A DNA stretch of 64,000 bases from Niebla homalea (Eukaryota > Ascomycota > Lecanoromycetes > Lecanorales > Ramalinaceae). Both the position numbers and the translations under genes were made by a program. The stretch spans positions 124,001-188,000 of the forward strand of contig JAHGAU010000024.1 of NCBI GenBank assembly GCA_019925105.1, read 5' to 3'. How positions within the stretch are numbered: the first letter of the stretch is position 1; each line of letters begins with the position of its first letter. Under the pieces are notes generated by a model. It ran no database searches and was not told the origin of the DNA. It worked only from the letters and a program-made list of their open reading frames with translations. Below, piece by piece: positions 1 to 13,900 of the stretch.

Positions 1-123
1 ACCGACTAAGTATATTAGGGCCTTCGGCCCCTTTACTCTTATACCTTTATACTTTAATGTTTTTAATTATACGTAATATACCCTTTGCCTTTTAACCATT
101 TTAAAAGGGCTTATACTTTAATA
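1..123 (+). repeat. Left LTR of element B (5'-truncated by window edge)
   Basis: This aligns without gaps to 26,101-26,223, which is positions 94-216 of the 216-bp LTR. It differs almost only by C-to-T and G-to-A changes. The ending TTTAATA is the RIP-altered CTCTAACA seen in the other copies. Confidence 0.92.
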
Positions 124-289
124 TTATATTAAAGTTAATTTATTTACGCTTTTATAAAGAGTAATGAAATAAAATAAAGGCTTTTATTAATAATATTTAC
201 TAGTAGCGGACGGTAAATTAGTAGTTATTAATAATACTAAACGGGCGGTAATTACGCTTAAAACGTACGGCGATCAGTATCCGGACGGG
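124..289 (+). other. Element B leader between left LTR and element A
   Basis: This is untranslated leader or the start of gag of element B. Its last five bases (285-289, ACGGG) are the first copy of the TSD made by element A. I could not make out a primer-binding site after the LTR; it would be destroyed by RIP if present. The sequence resumes at 7,733. Confidence 0.7.
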
Positions 290-500
290 TGTTATGGTAG
301 GAAACAATATAGGGGTTAGTACTTACCTCGTGACCCTAGCGTAGCTGGGTTATAGGAATACTTAATACCTGTCCTTCCTACTTTTCCTTTTATTTCTTTA
401 ATAATTAATTTACTTATTAAATATATTATTTATTAAGGTTATATATATATTTTATATTACTATATTACCCTTAAGCTTTAAATATACGTTTAACTTAATA
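290..500 (+). repeat. 5' LTR of element A
   Basis: This 211-bp LTR starts TGTTATGGTAGG and ends ACTTAATA, and pairs gaplessly with 7,517-7,727. The first ~110 bp keep many C and G bases; the second half is almost pure A/T. Confidence 0.92.
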
Positions 501-2560
501 TTTTAATTATTATTAACCTTTTTAAAGGGTAATAATTTAAAATATTAAATTACGTACGTAATTAAAAGGGGAAAAAACTATATACTTTTTATATTTAGGC
601 CGTATTTATAAATATAATAAATCCTAATATTTTATGCCAAAGAACTTAACCCGAAAAGGAAAATACCAGGTTTTTTATTCCTTGGATTTAAGAAATCTTT
701 TTTAGGTTTTCGTTTAAATTAAAGTCCGTAACCGTTAATAATAAAGGTTAACGCTGAAGATCCCGATCTGGGTTTATTGCGTTTTCTCCTTATAAGTAAA
801 AACGGATACGGTTTAAGTCCGTATTAAACCTTTTTTAAAAGTAAAAACGTTAAAAATAATGATCTGAATCCGTTATATTTATTCCCCCGGAATAAAACCT
901 TTTTCTTTTAAAATAAATATTTTTTATAAACGTATATTATAATAAGGAAGAATAAAATTTTTATACTATTATTATATAAAAAGAAGAGGAATTACATAAA
1001 ATAATTTATTAAATTAAGCTTTATAAAATAAAGCTTTATAAATAGCTTATTTATTTAAATAAATAAATATTAAAAATTCATTTTATAAATTCTTAAAGTA
1101 CGCATAAATCGTTATTAGACTATATAATATAGATTAAAACGCTTTATTTAATCGTTATTAATTGTAAATTTATATTATTAAATACTTATAAATAAACCGT
1201 AAACAAGGCTTAAATTAAAAGTCTAAAGAAAAAATCCTATAATTATATTAAGGTTTTTATATTCTTTAAATATAAAAGTAAAAGTATTAAAGAACTTTAA
1301 AAATAAATTAAAGATATTTTTATAGTTTTCTCCTTAAATTCCGATTATAATATAAATTACGTTTATATCATATAAACTTTATTTTCCTTAAGGAATAAAA
1401 TTAAAAGCTTATAAACGTATTATAAATATAAACTTAAACTTAATTTTACGTTAATTTAAAAAGAATTTATTAAATTCTTAAGTTCCTTAATATTGGATTT
1501 TATTAATAAAAAAATAAAAGTTTAACTTTAATATATAAGTTTAAAATAAAATAAAAGGTAATTAATTTATAATTTTAACGTATAAATAATATCCTTAAAA
1601 AGTTAATTCTTAAAATATATAAAAAAATAATAAATTATTTATTTATTTTATAAGCTTAAAAAGTAATTACGTTATACGATAATATAAGCGTTAAACGGGG
1701 TTCCTTTTATATATAATAAAATTATTATATATATAAGTCGTTTTAAATTTAATAATATAATTATTTACTTTTTATAAAAAAAGAATAAGGAAAAGATTAT
1801 TAAAAGTAAATTTTTAAAAAAGAATTTAAACCCTTTATAAGTTAATTATTAAATTAAGGCTCTTTATAAAGTTAATAAACGGATTTTTTTAATATAACGT
1901 ATTATTATTATTATTAAGTAAAAGGATATAAGAAATTAAATTATCCGTTACTTAAAAAGGAACGGAAGATTATCGGATCCGTTTTATACGTAAAAAGGGA
2001 GAATAATTTAAGAAATATTAACTTTATGATAAAAACTCCGTCGGGACGTAAAGGCCGCAATTATTAATCTCGGAAAAAGTTATTATTAATAAAAGTTAAA
2101 TATTCTTTAATAATACTAAGAAAAAAAGTATAAAAATTTATTTTAATATAAAAATAAAGATTAATATAATTAATTAAAACTTTATAATAAAAAAGGATTT
2201 ATTTTATATTTAAGATACGGCCTTATTAAAACCTATTTAAATAAATAATAATAATATATTCTATTATAACGTTTATTTATTAAAGCTTTATATACGCGAT
2301 AATTAAAAATAACCGGGAATAATAAAGATTATTATATATATAATAAATAAATAAAGCCCGTTAATAACCTTAAAAATACCAGGTTTAATTAATTTAAAAA
2401 TTAAATTAAATTTTAAAAAGAAAAAATAACGTTTTAAAATTAATAAGTAAACTTTTTAAATTAATAAGCTATATATATTTATAATAATATTAAAAAAAAA
2501 CCGGTAATATATATTTTAATAATTATAAACCCGTTACTTAAGAGTTAAGCCAATTTAAAA

Positions 2561-5500
2561 GTGGTTGAAAACTATACGGGCCGTAACCCAACCGTAAGGG
2601 GACCGTCCTTATTAACTGAGCTATCTAAATATATAAACGTCTTTTTAATAGAAGAAGCCGGTAAGCTCCCTGTATATATAAGATATAATTACGTAATTAA
2701 AACCACCGTTAAACCGCCGTATAGACTTTTATATAATTTATTTAATACGGAGTTAACGGCTTTTTAAGCTTATTTAAATAAAGTATTAATAAAAAAGTAA
2801 ATATAATATTCTATTAATCCTACGGGTTTACTGATCCTCTTTATATTTAAGAAGGATAAAAATTTACGTTTTTATATTAATTATTAAGGGTTAAATAAAA
2901 TAACGGTTAAAAATTATTATTTTTTACTTTTAATTAATAAAATTTTAAATTAACTTTATAGAATAAAAAAGTTTATAAAGCTTAATTTTAAGGATATTTA
3001 TTATTATATATAAATTAAAGCGGATAATAAATAAAAAATTACGTTTTAAATACGTTATAATTATTTTAAATATATAATTATATTATTTAAGTTAATAAAT
3101 ATATTGGTAACTTTTTAAGCTTATATTAATAAGTCATTAACCGGTATTATTAATAAATTTTATGTTATATATTTAAATAATATCTTAATTTTTTTACGTA
3201 TTAAAAATAAGTATTTAACGTATATAAAACGGATTTTAAAGCGGTTTTAAAAGTTTAAACTTTTTATAAATCTTAAGAAATATAAATTTTTTATTATTAA
3301 AATAAAATTTCTAAAATTTATAATATTAATTATAAATATAACGATAAATAAAAGTAAAATAAATATAATTATATCGTAATTTAAGTTTAAGTTCTTTTAT
3401 AACGTATAAGTTTTTTTTAGTTTTATTAATTTTTTTAAGCGTTTTATTTATTATTATTCTATAAAAACGGCTCCTTTAATAAAACTATTAAAAAAGAATA
3501 TAAAGTGTATAAAGTACGGCTTATTTACGTAGCCTTTAATGGTAGAACGGGTATTTAAAAAGCTATATAAAGTATTCTTTAATATCCCGATTTTATATTA
3601 TTTTAACCTAAGTTTTTAAATTAAAGTTAAAATAAATATATTTAATTTTAATTTTATAAATATTTTATTTTAATTATATTAAAATAAATAATAATAATTT
3701 ATCGCTTTTTTATCTTATAAAATAACGGATATAGAACGTAATTATAAAACTTATAATTAAAAATTATTAATAATTATTATAATTTTTAAGTAATAACGTT
3801 ATTATTTTAAGGGTAATTTTTATATAATTAAGGTATTAATTAACTATAATAATTTAAGAGGTTTTATAAAGGTTATTATTTTAAACGGTAAATAAGCATA
3901 ATAAGTAATAAAACTAACCTTATTTAACTTTATTATTAAATATTAATCGGGTATTTTTAACCCGGTAAATACGTTTAATTAACGATTTAATTATATATTT
4001 ATTAATATATTAATATTAAAGTTATTATTTATATTATAAGAAAAATTAATAATTATAAAGGATTTAATTAACTTTATATTTTAAAAGATCTTAAAAATCT
4101 ACGGATAAACCTTAATTAATTAAAGTAAAGCAGTATAAAAATATAAAAATAATATATATAAACCGTTAATAATTATTCCCCCTTTAAAGGAAAAAATTCA
4201 GAATTTAATAATTAACGTTATTTAAGAAACGTACTTAAGATCGGTATATTATATGAAACGTAAAGACCCTTAAATTCTAAGAAAGGGTAATATTATAAAT
4301 TCGTAGGTTATACGTATTTATAACGTAATTAAGGAATAACTTAACTTTATTATTAAGATTATTAATTATAAATAATTTATTTTACGTACCGTTATTTAAG
4401 TTATAATAACGTATAAAACGGTATATAATCCTAAAATTAAATCTATAATAAAACTTATTAAAGCGCTTTAAGTTAAAGATATTTTTATTTTAAATTATAA
4501 AAATATTAAGCTTATAAATAAAATACTTAAAAGAATTAATAAGTAAATATTTAACTTAATTAATTTTTTAAGATATAATAAGCGCTTATATATTTTTATT
4601 AAAGAAACCGTATAAGAAAAATTATTAAAACGATATTATAATAACCCCGCTTTAAGATACTTTAAAAGTAACCGTATTAAAGAAGTCCTTAATAAATTTT
4701 ATATTTAAGAAAATATAAATATAAATATTAAATTATACGTTAATTTATATAATATTTATTAAAGAATTAAAGTTTTTAAATATAAGCTTTATAATAAATT
4801 AAATAATTTATTAATACTATTATATCCTTTTTAAGAAATTATTATAAATTTTATTATAAATTTATTATTTAATAAGTAATAAAATTATATATATAATATA
4901 ATTTTAATTATAGTCGATCGTTTAATTAAGAAATTAAGATTATTTCCCGTAATTAAGAAGATTATTATTCCTGAGTTAATTAAACTTTTTTTTTAATATA
5001 TATTCTGGGAATATAAGGCTCCCGAGGGTATTATAACCGATTAAGGCTTATTTTTTATAAATTCTTATTAATCCGAAATATATAACGTAATATATACGTT
5101 CCGTAAATTAAGTATTTCCTTTTATTTTTAAATAAATAATTAAACGGAATAATAAAATTAAACTTTTAAGTATTACCTTAAAACGTATTATTATAAGAAC
5201 TAAGATAATTAAACTTTAATATTAAAAATTATAAACTTTATTTATTCTATAAGTAATAATATTATAATTAATAAACTTTTATTAAAAGCCTTAATAAGGT
5301 ATTTTTTAACGTTTTAAAAGCGGATTAACAATAAATTAAATAAAATAAAAATCCTGGCCGTAATTAAAAAAGTTAAAGAATTATTAACGGTTTAAAACAA
5401 TATAATAAAGTATTAATAACGTATTAAAGAAACAGAAATAAAGTCTTATAATTATAAATATAAAACTTAAAAGTATAAAATTGGAAATATAATTATATTA

Positions 5501-5880
5501 TTTATAAAAAATATTAAATAAAAGCAATTAAATAAAAAACTTTTATATAAATTTATCGGCTTATTTATGGTTCTTAAATTAATCGGATATTAAATGTATC
5601 GTTTAACTTTATTACTTATTTATAAGATATATAATATATTTTATATATTTTTACTTAAACCGTATAGGAAACGGTTTAAGGCCGAAAATAATTATTTATT
5701 ACCGGATTTTATTAATAATAAATTAAAATAGGAAATTAAAAGATTACTTAATTATAATAAAATTAATAAAAAATTATATTATAAAATTAAATAAAAAGGG
5801 TTTCTAATTATCTATAATAAGTAAATTTTAATAAAGAATTTAAAGTATATAAAAAAGTTATAAAGTATATTAAATAAGAA
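2561..5880 (+). pseudogene. RIP-degraded pol of element A (RT, RNase H, integrase, chromodomain)
   Basis: This is the remnant of a Ty3/gypsy polyprotein. A 68-codon open stretch at 2,561-2,767 holds the segment before RT (..YIRYNYVIKTTVKPPYRLLY..). RT follows, with LRFYINY near 2,866-2,890 (LRFCVDY in live relatives) and YLNNILIF near 3,160-3,190 (YVDDILIF). Integrase is near 4,900-5,220, with PEGIITD and a degraded H-P-Q-T-D-G-Q-x-E region. A chromodomain with LYYKIK.KGF is near 5,700-5,870. In-frame stops fall repeatedly where relatives have Gln or Trp, the expected result of RIP. It cannot encode a working protein. Confidence 0.85.
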
Positions 5881-5889
5881 ATATAAATA

Positions 5890-7500
5890 ATTACGGTATA
5901 AAATATAGGACGTATAGCTTAAATATAAGGCATTTAATTTTATTATAAGGATAAGTTTTATTATAAATATAAAAATACTATTATTTATATACGTATATTA
6001 AGTATTATTAACTTATAATCCTTTAAACTTATTATCCTTTATACTCCCCTGTTACGATTTACTTATTATTTATTTAAACTCTATATAAAAACTAATATTT
6101 AAACCTATAATCTCTTTACGGTAAAAACGTACTTTAATTAATTAAGTAACTTATAATATTATATAACGCGGAGTAAATATATTTAAGAAGTTATTATTTT
6201 ATAAAACGGTTTATAACCGAAGGCTTATTAATATTTTTAAATATAAACGCTTATAACTTATTAAAGGGCTATAGGGAATTTAATATAATATAAAGAAATC
6301 GGGTTATAATAAGTTTACCGGAGGAATAACGGAAAACATTAAAGAAAACTTAAAGTTAATTAATAAACGTAAAATTTATAAAATAAATATTAAAGATAAA
6401 CGAAATATTAATAAAGTAAAAGTACATTATATAAACGACCCGCTAACGTTTATAATAAATAAGTTACGTTTAAAGAAAGGATTCTTATATATTAATCGCT
6501 TAAACTTTATATTAAAATCTAGAAATTAAAATAAATTAAGCTTAAATTATAACGTAATTAATAATATATAAGCCGTAATAAAGGTACGCTTATAATAAAG
6601 TGACTTAAGTTAATTAATTACTTAAATATAAAAGTTATATAATTAATATTATTAATTATATTACGTTTATATTTAATTAATATTAATATTTTAATAATAT
6701 TTTATTAAAAAAGCTTTAATTTTATAATAATTAAGAAACGTAAGAACTTTATATAATATTTAATAAAGTTTATTTATATATTTTTATATTATTTTTTATT
6801 TTTTTTAAATATTAAAGTAAATTAACGGTAATATAAAAATATACGATTTATTTAAGCGTTTAATTTAAATAAGATTTAAATATACGTTTAATTTACGTAA
6901 CGGTTACGTTACGTAAAAATAATAAGGTTAAAAACGTATAATTTTATATAACGCTTTTTTAATTAAATAACGGGAATACTTTATTAATTTTAATCCTTCT
7001 TTATTAACTTTAATATTATATAACTTATATAAGGGCTCGTAAAGGTAATAAATATATCGTAAATAATACTTTTTATTAAGCGTTACTTATACGGTATAAA
7101 TAAACCTTATAGGTAATTTATTTAATAACCGTAAGGATAACTTAACCGGAAGTTAAATAGATTAAGGGAAATTATTAATAAATAATTTTAATATAATTAT
7201 ATAATTTAAACGTAAATCAGCTATAACTTAAATATTATTATATAGTAAAAAGAATAAAATACGTATTTAAAAGAATATATATATTATTATAAATTTAAAG
7301 TATTCTTATTTATAAATATAAAGACTTTTACCGGGTAATATTAATATTATTAATATTAAGAGTTAAGTAAATACGTTATATATCCGTACCGTAAGGCCTA
7401 TAGACTTTTTTCCTTTTTTTTCTTATTAAATTTTTTTAAAGGTTTTTAATAAACTACTTTAAAGTTATAATTAAGAACTATAGTTTTAAGGATAAAGTAT
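5890..7500 (+). other. Unassigned 3' segment of element A
   Basis: About 1.6 kb lies between the end of the pol frame and the polypurine tract before the right LTR. That is long for a chromovirus 3' end. It is AT-rich and RIP-degraded, with a few better-kept patches, for example 6,180-6,340 and 7,300-7,420. I see no recognisable domain on either strand. It may be an extra gene, a captured fragment or a long 3' untranslated region. Confidence 0.5.
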
Positions 7501-7516
7501 TAAGGAAAAAAGGTAT

Positions 7517-7727
7517 TATTATAATAGGAAATAATATAAAGGTTAATACTTATTTCGTAACCTTAACGTAGCTGGGCCATAGGAATATTTAATACCTGTC
7601 CTTCCCACTTTTCCTTTTACTTCTTCAGTAATTAGTCTACTTATTAAATATACCATTTATTAAGGCTATATATATATTTCACATTACCATACTACCCTCA
7701 AGCTTTAGGCATACGTCTGGCTTAACA
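7517..7727 (+). repeat. 3' LTR of element A
   Basis: The 211-bp partner of 290-500. The last ~120 bp keep many C and G bases and end CTTAACA, followed directly by the second TSD copy ACGGG. Confidence 0.92.
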
Positions 7728-7732
7728 ACGGG

Positions 7733-10700
7733 CCATAAGAAAACGTCGAAAATTAAGACGGGAGGTTACAATAGCTTTAAATAAGTAAATATTAATTTTA
7801 TTAAGTTATATAAAGAATTAATCCAAAAGGTTAAATCTTAATAAGGCGATTTAAAGGCTATAAGTAAAGTAGATTTTAAAAATATTATAAATTTAATTAA
7901 GAATAAGCTTATAGGAGCCTATAAAATCCTTATTTATTACTTACCTTTTTACTCCCTAGAACCTTTAATTAAAATATCTGGTTTTATACTTACTTTATAA
8001 TATAGGGTATTTAATACCCGGAAGAAAAGAATACTTTAAGGAATATTTTATAATATAAGGGAGTAATATTAAACCTTATTATAATATAAATTTTATTATT
8101 TTACTTTACGATACTACCTTTATAATATAGAATCCATTTAACGGAAAAGTTAATCTTTTTTTTTATTTACCTTTATCCTTCCTTAACCTTAACTTATTTT
8201 TTATATATTTTTTATTTATTAAGACCATAAATAATAAACCTTAATAATCCTTTTTATTAAAGGCCCTTACGTTGAAATATGATTTATAAAGCGGTTCTTA
8301 AGGGGACCCCGATTAATTAATATTATTTATTAAGGATAAAAATTTTTCCGGTAAAATAAAAAAGATAAAGACCCAATAGATTATTTAATTACCGGAAACC
8401 CGGTTTTAAATAATAATTATAGGGGATATAAGGATTATATTGCCCGCCGGTATTATTATAAATTAAAAGGTACCGCCTTAAAGGAATTAATTAAACGTAC
8501 TTTATACTTTATAAAGATTCACGGTTATTTTATTTCTTAATCCATATTATTTAAGAGATTTAAGGAATTCTTAAAGTAATTAAATTTTTTACGTTAAGAA
8601 TATAATATTAATATATAATATTATAAGGACGTAAATAATAAAATATAAATCCTTTAAATAAAATTAAATAATACCAAGAAAAACTTATAATTAAAGACGA
8701 ATTAAATTACCCGTTTATAATAATAAAATTATAATAATTCTCCTCCCCCGGAAGACTTAAACCGTCTTAAAACGTTAAAAATCCGTAATTATAAATTAAA
8801 AAATTAAAACGTAAACCTTATTATTAAGCTTGAAAATCTTTAACGGAATAATTTAACCTTTTTACTTTATTAATCTATAATATTCTTTATCCTTTATAAG
8901 AAGTTTAAGTTAATTAAAATTAAAGATCTTAAACCTTTTATAAAGAAAACTATAATTAATATTATTTCTTTAAATACCGCGTTATTATTAAGCTCCGGAT
9001 AAATAAAGATTAATATCCGATTATATAAATTTAAGTTAATTACACTTTAAGATGATTAAACCTTAAAGTCTTTAAATAATTAAAAACGGAGTATAATAAT
9101 AATATTTTATTAAGCTTCCGAATTTTTAAGGAATTCTAGATTTTCTTAAATTAAACTTTTAAAAATATTAATTAAAAAAAAAAGATTAAATTAATAATTT
9201 TTAAGCTTTAAGAATATCAATAAAGGATAAATTTATAATATTTTATTTTAACTTTATTTACTTAATTAAGGTTTTTAAGTATATAAATTTTAAGAAAAAC
9301 CTGAAAATTATAATTTAGAAATTAATTACTTAACTTTTTAACCGGCTTTATAAGAACCTTCTTTAAGGAAATTATAATTTAAATAACCTAAATAAAATCT
9401 AAATATACCTTAAAAGGATAGATTATTTCTAACGTTCGGAATATTACCGTTAATAAAAAACCTTCGATCCGAGTAAAACCCCTATTAAGGAAATTAAGGA
9501 AACCACGAAAACCCGTATTATTTCCGTTAAACCCCCCGGCGGAATAAAAAGTTTCAGAAGGTCTAAGTTCCGATAAATTATTCCTATTATTGTAAAGTTA
9601 ACTCTTTTTCCGGACGTTAAATACTTTATTTATTAAGGGAATTATTTTTAAGTTAATTATTTTAACTATTAACGTAATTAAAATAATACTTAAAAACGTT
9701 CCGTTTAAGTTTATTATATTACTTTTAATGTAAATAAAAAACTTATTTATAATTAAGGTAATTAGATCTTTTATATTTTTAAAGATATTTTATTTAATAA
9801 CTTAAACGGGCCATTAATAAAAAATTAAACTTTATAAAAGTCATTATAAAAAATAAAAATACGTATTACTTTTAAATTTTAATAATTAAGTATATTAAAA
9901 ATATTAAAGACCTTTTTAATATTTAAAATAATAAACCTTAGATTATTAACGGGTTTAAAAATTACGGAAATTAATATTTTCTTTTATCTTTTTTAATTAA
10001 TTTAAGCATTATTAATTATTATTTTATTAATAAATAAATTATCCTATAAGTTTATATAATACTTTATATTTCTTTTTTAACCCTTTTTTTAATTTAAGTT
10101 TATTTAAGATTATAAAGGTAAATACTTACGGCCTATTATTTATATAATTTATCCCCGGATAATTATAAAAAATTACTTAAAAAGCTAATCTTTTATATTT
10201 ATTACCCGGCTTAATATATATAATATAATCCTTAATAAACCTTAAATAAAATAATATTACGTATTTACTTACCTTATAATTAATAAGACATTCTTTATAT
10301 TAAATTAATATAATTATAAAAAGATTAATTATTAAAACGTAAAGTTTATTCCGGAGTTCTTTTAGATTCTAATTTTAACTTATTAAGCCTTAAATATACT
10401 CCCGGAAAATAAAAGATTAAAGCTACTTAAAACCTTATAAAAGGAATAAAAACCACCCTTTAAGCCCCGGGAAAAGAAAAAATATATATAAATTAATCTT
10501 CCCCCCTTAGAGTTTATTAAAGAAAAGAGGCCTTTTTTAATTAAAGTTATTAACGTAACGGCTTTCTATATTATTATAAGGATTTAAAAGGAAAAAAGGG
10601 ATTAAAACCTTTTATATTTCCGTAACGGATTCAAATAATTACTTCAATTTCCTTAATAATACCCCGATTAATATCTTAATTATAGTAATTTATGAAAATA

Positions 10701-10925
10701 ACTTAACGGAAAAAATAACTTTTAAAAATAAAATTATAATCACTTTCCCGGCTAAATATTATAATTTTAAGGATATTTTTAATTATATAACGGTAAATAA
10801 ATTATTTCCGTACCGGGATTATAATTATAAAATTAAGTTAACCTTAAAAAGAATTTTACCCCGGAATTATATTTATCCGCTTTTTAGTTATAAACTTTAA
10901 AAATTAAAGGAATATATTATTAAGA
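7733..10925 (+). pseudogene. Element B gag to start of RT, RIP-degraded
   Basis: This is the internal part of B between insertions A and LINE-1. By position in the family it should carry gag, protease and the linker before RT. The only part I can read with confidence is the 3' end (near 10,870-10,925), where IYPLFSYKL..KLKEYIIK corresponds to the I-Y-P-L-S-x-x-E-L-x-x-L-K-E-Y-I linker of chromovirus pol. That frame resumes as LKKGFIKL after LINE-1. No intact frame survives. Confidence 0.7.
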
Positions 10926-13900
10926 GATGATGATATTAATACTTTATGGCGACGAATAACGGGACTTTAAAGGTCAGAAACGATGCACGCGTGCATAGCT
11001 TAAATAATAATAAGGATAATACCTTAAATACGATAAGCGGAAGCGGAATAATAATAAAGGTAAAAAGGGAAAAAAGGCAAGCGGTTTAAATTAATAAGAA
11101 CGGTAATAAGTTATATAAATAACGCAATAAATATGAAATAAAAAGGCTTTAAATCGAATAAAAAACCTATAATTAATAAAATACGTATAAAGGGACGCGT
11201 ATAATATATAAAAGTATTATTATAAGGGGTAATAAATAAAGGGCGGAGGGGATAAAAACGGTATACGGGGACGGATAAAGGGTAAACGGAGGCGTAAAAG
11301 GCCTTATTAAGTATATATAAATTAAAAGAAAATTAAATAAAAATAAGGAAATATTAAATGAATAAAAATAAGCTATAAAAAAAATAACTATTAAATACGT
11401 AAAGGAAAAGTAAAAAAAGAAAAGGCGGTAAGGACGTTAAAAAACTTTTTTATAATTATATAGAAGGATATTACGTTAAAAATTTAATTAATACTATAAA
11501 TCGGATTACGGAGAGTAAAAGACTTTTATATAAATATAAGGAGAAATTTAAAGAAGTTAAAAAAATTATACGGAGCTTAAGGGGCGGTAATAAAAGCATT
11601 AACGGACGGAGGCAAAAGGAAATAAAAAGGATATATATAAAGTAAAAGAATAATAAAAAAAGCTTTAAAGAAAGGAATAATGATAAGCTAAATAGTAAAA
11701 GCTATAAAAGCGGCGCCAATATTGATAATAAAGAAAATAAAGACGGGGGAGAAAATAACGGTATTAAGGAAAATAAAAATAATAATTATATAATTATTAA
11801 GTAAAAAGGAGAAAAACATAACGGTAAAGGTAAATCTATTATAATTAATAAAGGCATTTAAGGTAATAAAAGAGTTATTAATAAAATAAATTATTACGGT
11901 ACGTAAGCTATAAAGTAAAGATATCCTTTTTAATATAACCTTATTAAAAATAATGGAAAAACTAGAAAAATTAAAGGGATAAACCGGTAAAAAAGGATAT
12001 AAAATAGTAAAAGTATTAAGGTAATCCTTTATTATCGTGGTAAACGGGATATACTTAATAAGGTTTATAAGGAAGGAAAAGGAAGTTACTTTAAAGTAAA
12101 TAAAAAAGGAAAATATGGTTTTTTACTTTAAGTTAAAAATCATTAATTATAATCTCCCCTTTATAATAAAGAGGTTAAATGTTTTTAATTATATAAAGAA
12201 ATACTTTATGGTTATTTTAAACGTAACGTTAATAAGGATATATAATAATATCCTTAATAAAAGGGTAATAAAGGGTAAGTTCCTTAAATTAATAAAACCT
12301 TAAAATTAAATAGCGGATATTTATTAATACTTTAAATATTAAAGGTACGGGTATATTATTATAAGGTACCTTAATAATACGAAGTACGTAATATATACCA
12401 AAAAATATAATACGTATAAATATATTAACTTAATAATAAAAAGCCTAATAAAAAACGCGTTGAAATACGTAATATATAATAATAATAATTATTTAATATA
12501 AAACTTATAATATATAATAAAAATAAAAAAGACTTAACGTAAAAAGATTAAGATAATAATTAAAATTTAATATTATAACTTATATAAATTTAAACCGGTA
12601 AAGTAATTAAAGATAATCTTAAGATATAAACGGAGCTTATTAAACGGGGAAAAGTAAAGCGTAATAATTAATAACGTAAAAAAAAAGAAACTTATAATAA
12701 TATTAACCTTTAAAGCTAACCGCTTAACCGGGATTATTATTATAATAAAAAGATTAAAATAAATAATATTTAATTTTAAAAAGAAACCGTTTATATAAAT
12801 AAAAGTTAATAAAAAAAGCTTAATAGATATTAATATTTAATATATTTATACTTTTAAAGGTAATATAATATAATATATATAAGGAAGTAATTAAAGTTAT
12901 AATATTAATATTTAGATTTAAAAAAGTAAAGGATATTAATATTATAATAATATAAAAGCCGCTATATAGTTTATATATTTATTTTTTAATTAATCCGGAA
13001 GATAATTTTTATTTAATTTTTTAAGAATAATAAAACGACATAAATATACTTCTTTATTAATAAAAGGCTAAATATAGATAGTTAAAACGTTATTTATTAC
13101 GGAAAGAACTTATGTATATTCCGGATCGTATAAAAAGAAAATATTAAGGGTATCCTGAATATTTATAATATATATAATCCGTTATTAATTAATAGGAAAA
13201 AACCCTTTATAATCTTATTACTTAAGGATATTATAGCCATATTTAATAAGTATTTCTTAATAAGGGACTTTAATTTTTATTACGTTTAATAAAATAAGGA
13301 CGGTTATATAATTAATTATATTGAATTTAAGAAGTTATTAATAATTATTATATAATTTAACCTTATATTATTAATATTAAAAAAAGTTATTATATAAAAA
13401 AGCTATAAACTTAAGATTATAATTAACTTAATATTTAACTTAGAAAATATTATTAACTTAATTATAATATATAGACCTTAAGAAAATTTAAAATACGGTT
13501 TAAATTACGTCCCAATATAAATAACTTTAAATTAATCTCTTAATATAATTCCGTCCTTATTATTTAAATAAACGTAAAAAACGGTTAAAGAAGTTAAAAT
13601 ATTAATAAAAGTAATAAAAATAATATCTTAATTAATAAAGCTTTCCCGGCTTAATAATAAAAAATAAATTAACCGTTTTATAAAACGGGTAATAAAGGCT
13701 TTAAATAAAGTAATTAACGTTATAATTTTAATAATAAAATTATCTTAAAGAGTTAAAATTTATTAGAATTAAGGGATATATAAAAATAATTATGAAGATA
13801 AAAATACTTATAAAATAAGTTATTAAATATAAAAACCGGGAAACGCTTTAATAATTAAAAGAAACTTAAAAAGAAAAAAAAAGAATTATCCGGAAGGTTA

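Larger units (their letters stand above)
290..7727 (+). mobile_element. Complete Ty3/gypsy chromovirus A nested in B
   Basis: A 7,438-bp LTR retrotransposon with two 211-bp LTRs (290-500 and 7,517-7,727). LTR ends are TGTTA..TAACA, RIP-altered at the inner ends. The TSD ACGGG is perfect (285-289 and 7,728-7,732). Pol order is gag-like region, RT, RNase H, integrase, chromodomain, which defines a chromovirus. A purine-rich tract (7,501-7,513) sits just before the right LTR. All frames carry many RIP-type stops. The outer halves of both LTRs are clearly less mutated than their inner halves. About 1.6 kb between chromodomain and right LTR is unexplained. Confidence 0.93.

Noticed and set aside
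2561..2767. 68-codon open frame in the AT block
   Set aside because: It is a surviving piece of chromovirus A pol just before RT, not an independent gene.
12115..12303. 62-codon open frame
   Set aside because: It lies inside LINE-1 ORF1 and is open by chance after RIP; the aligned LINE-2 region is closed.
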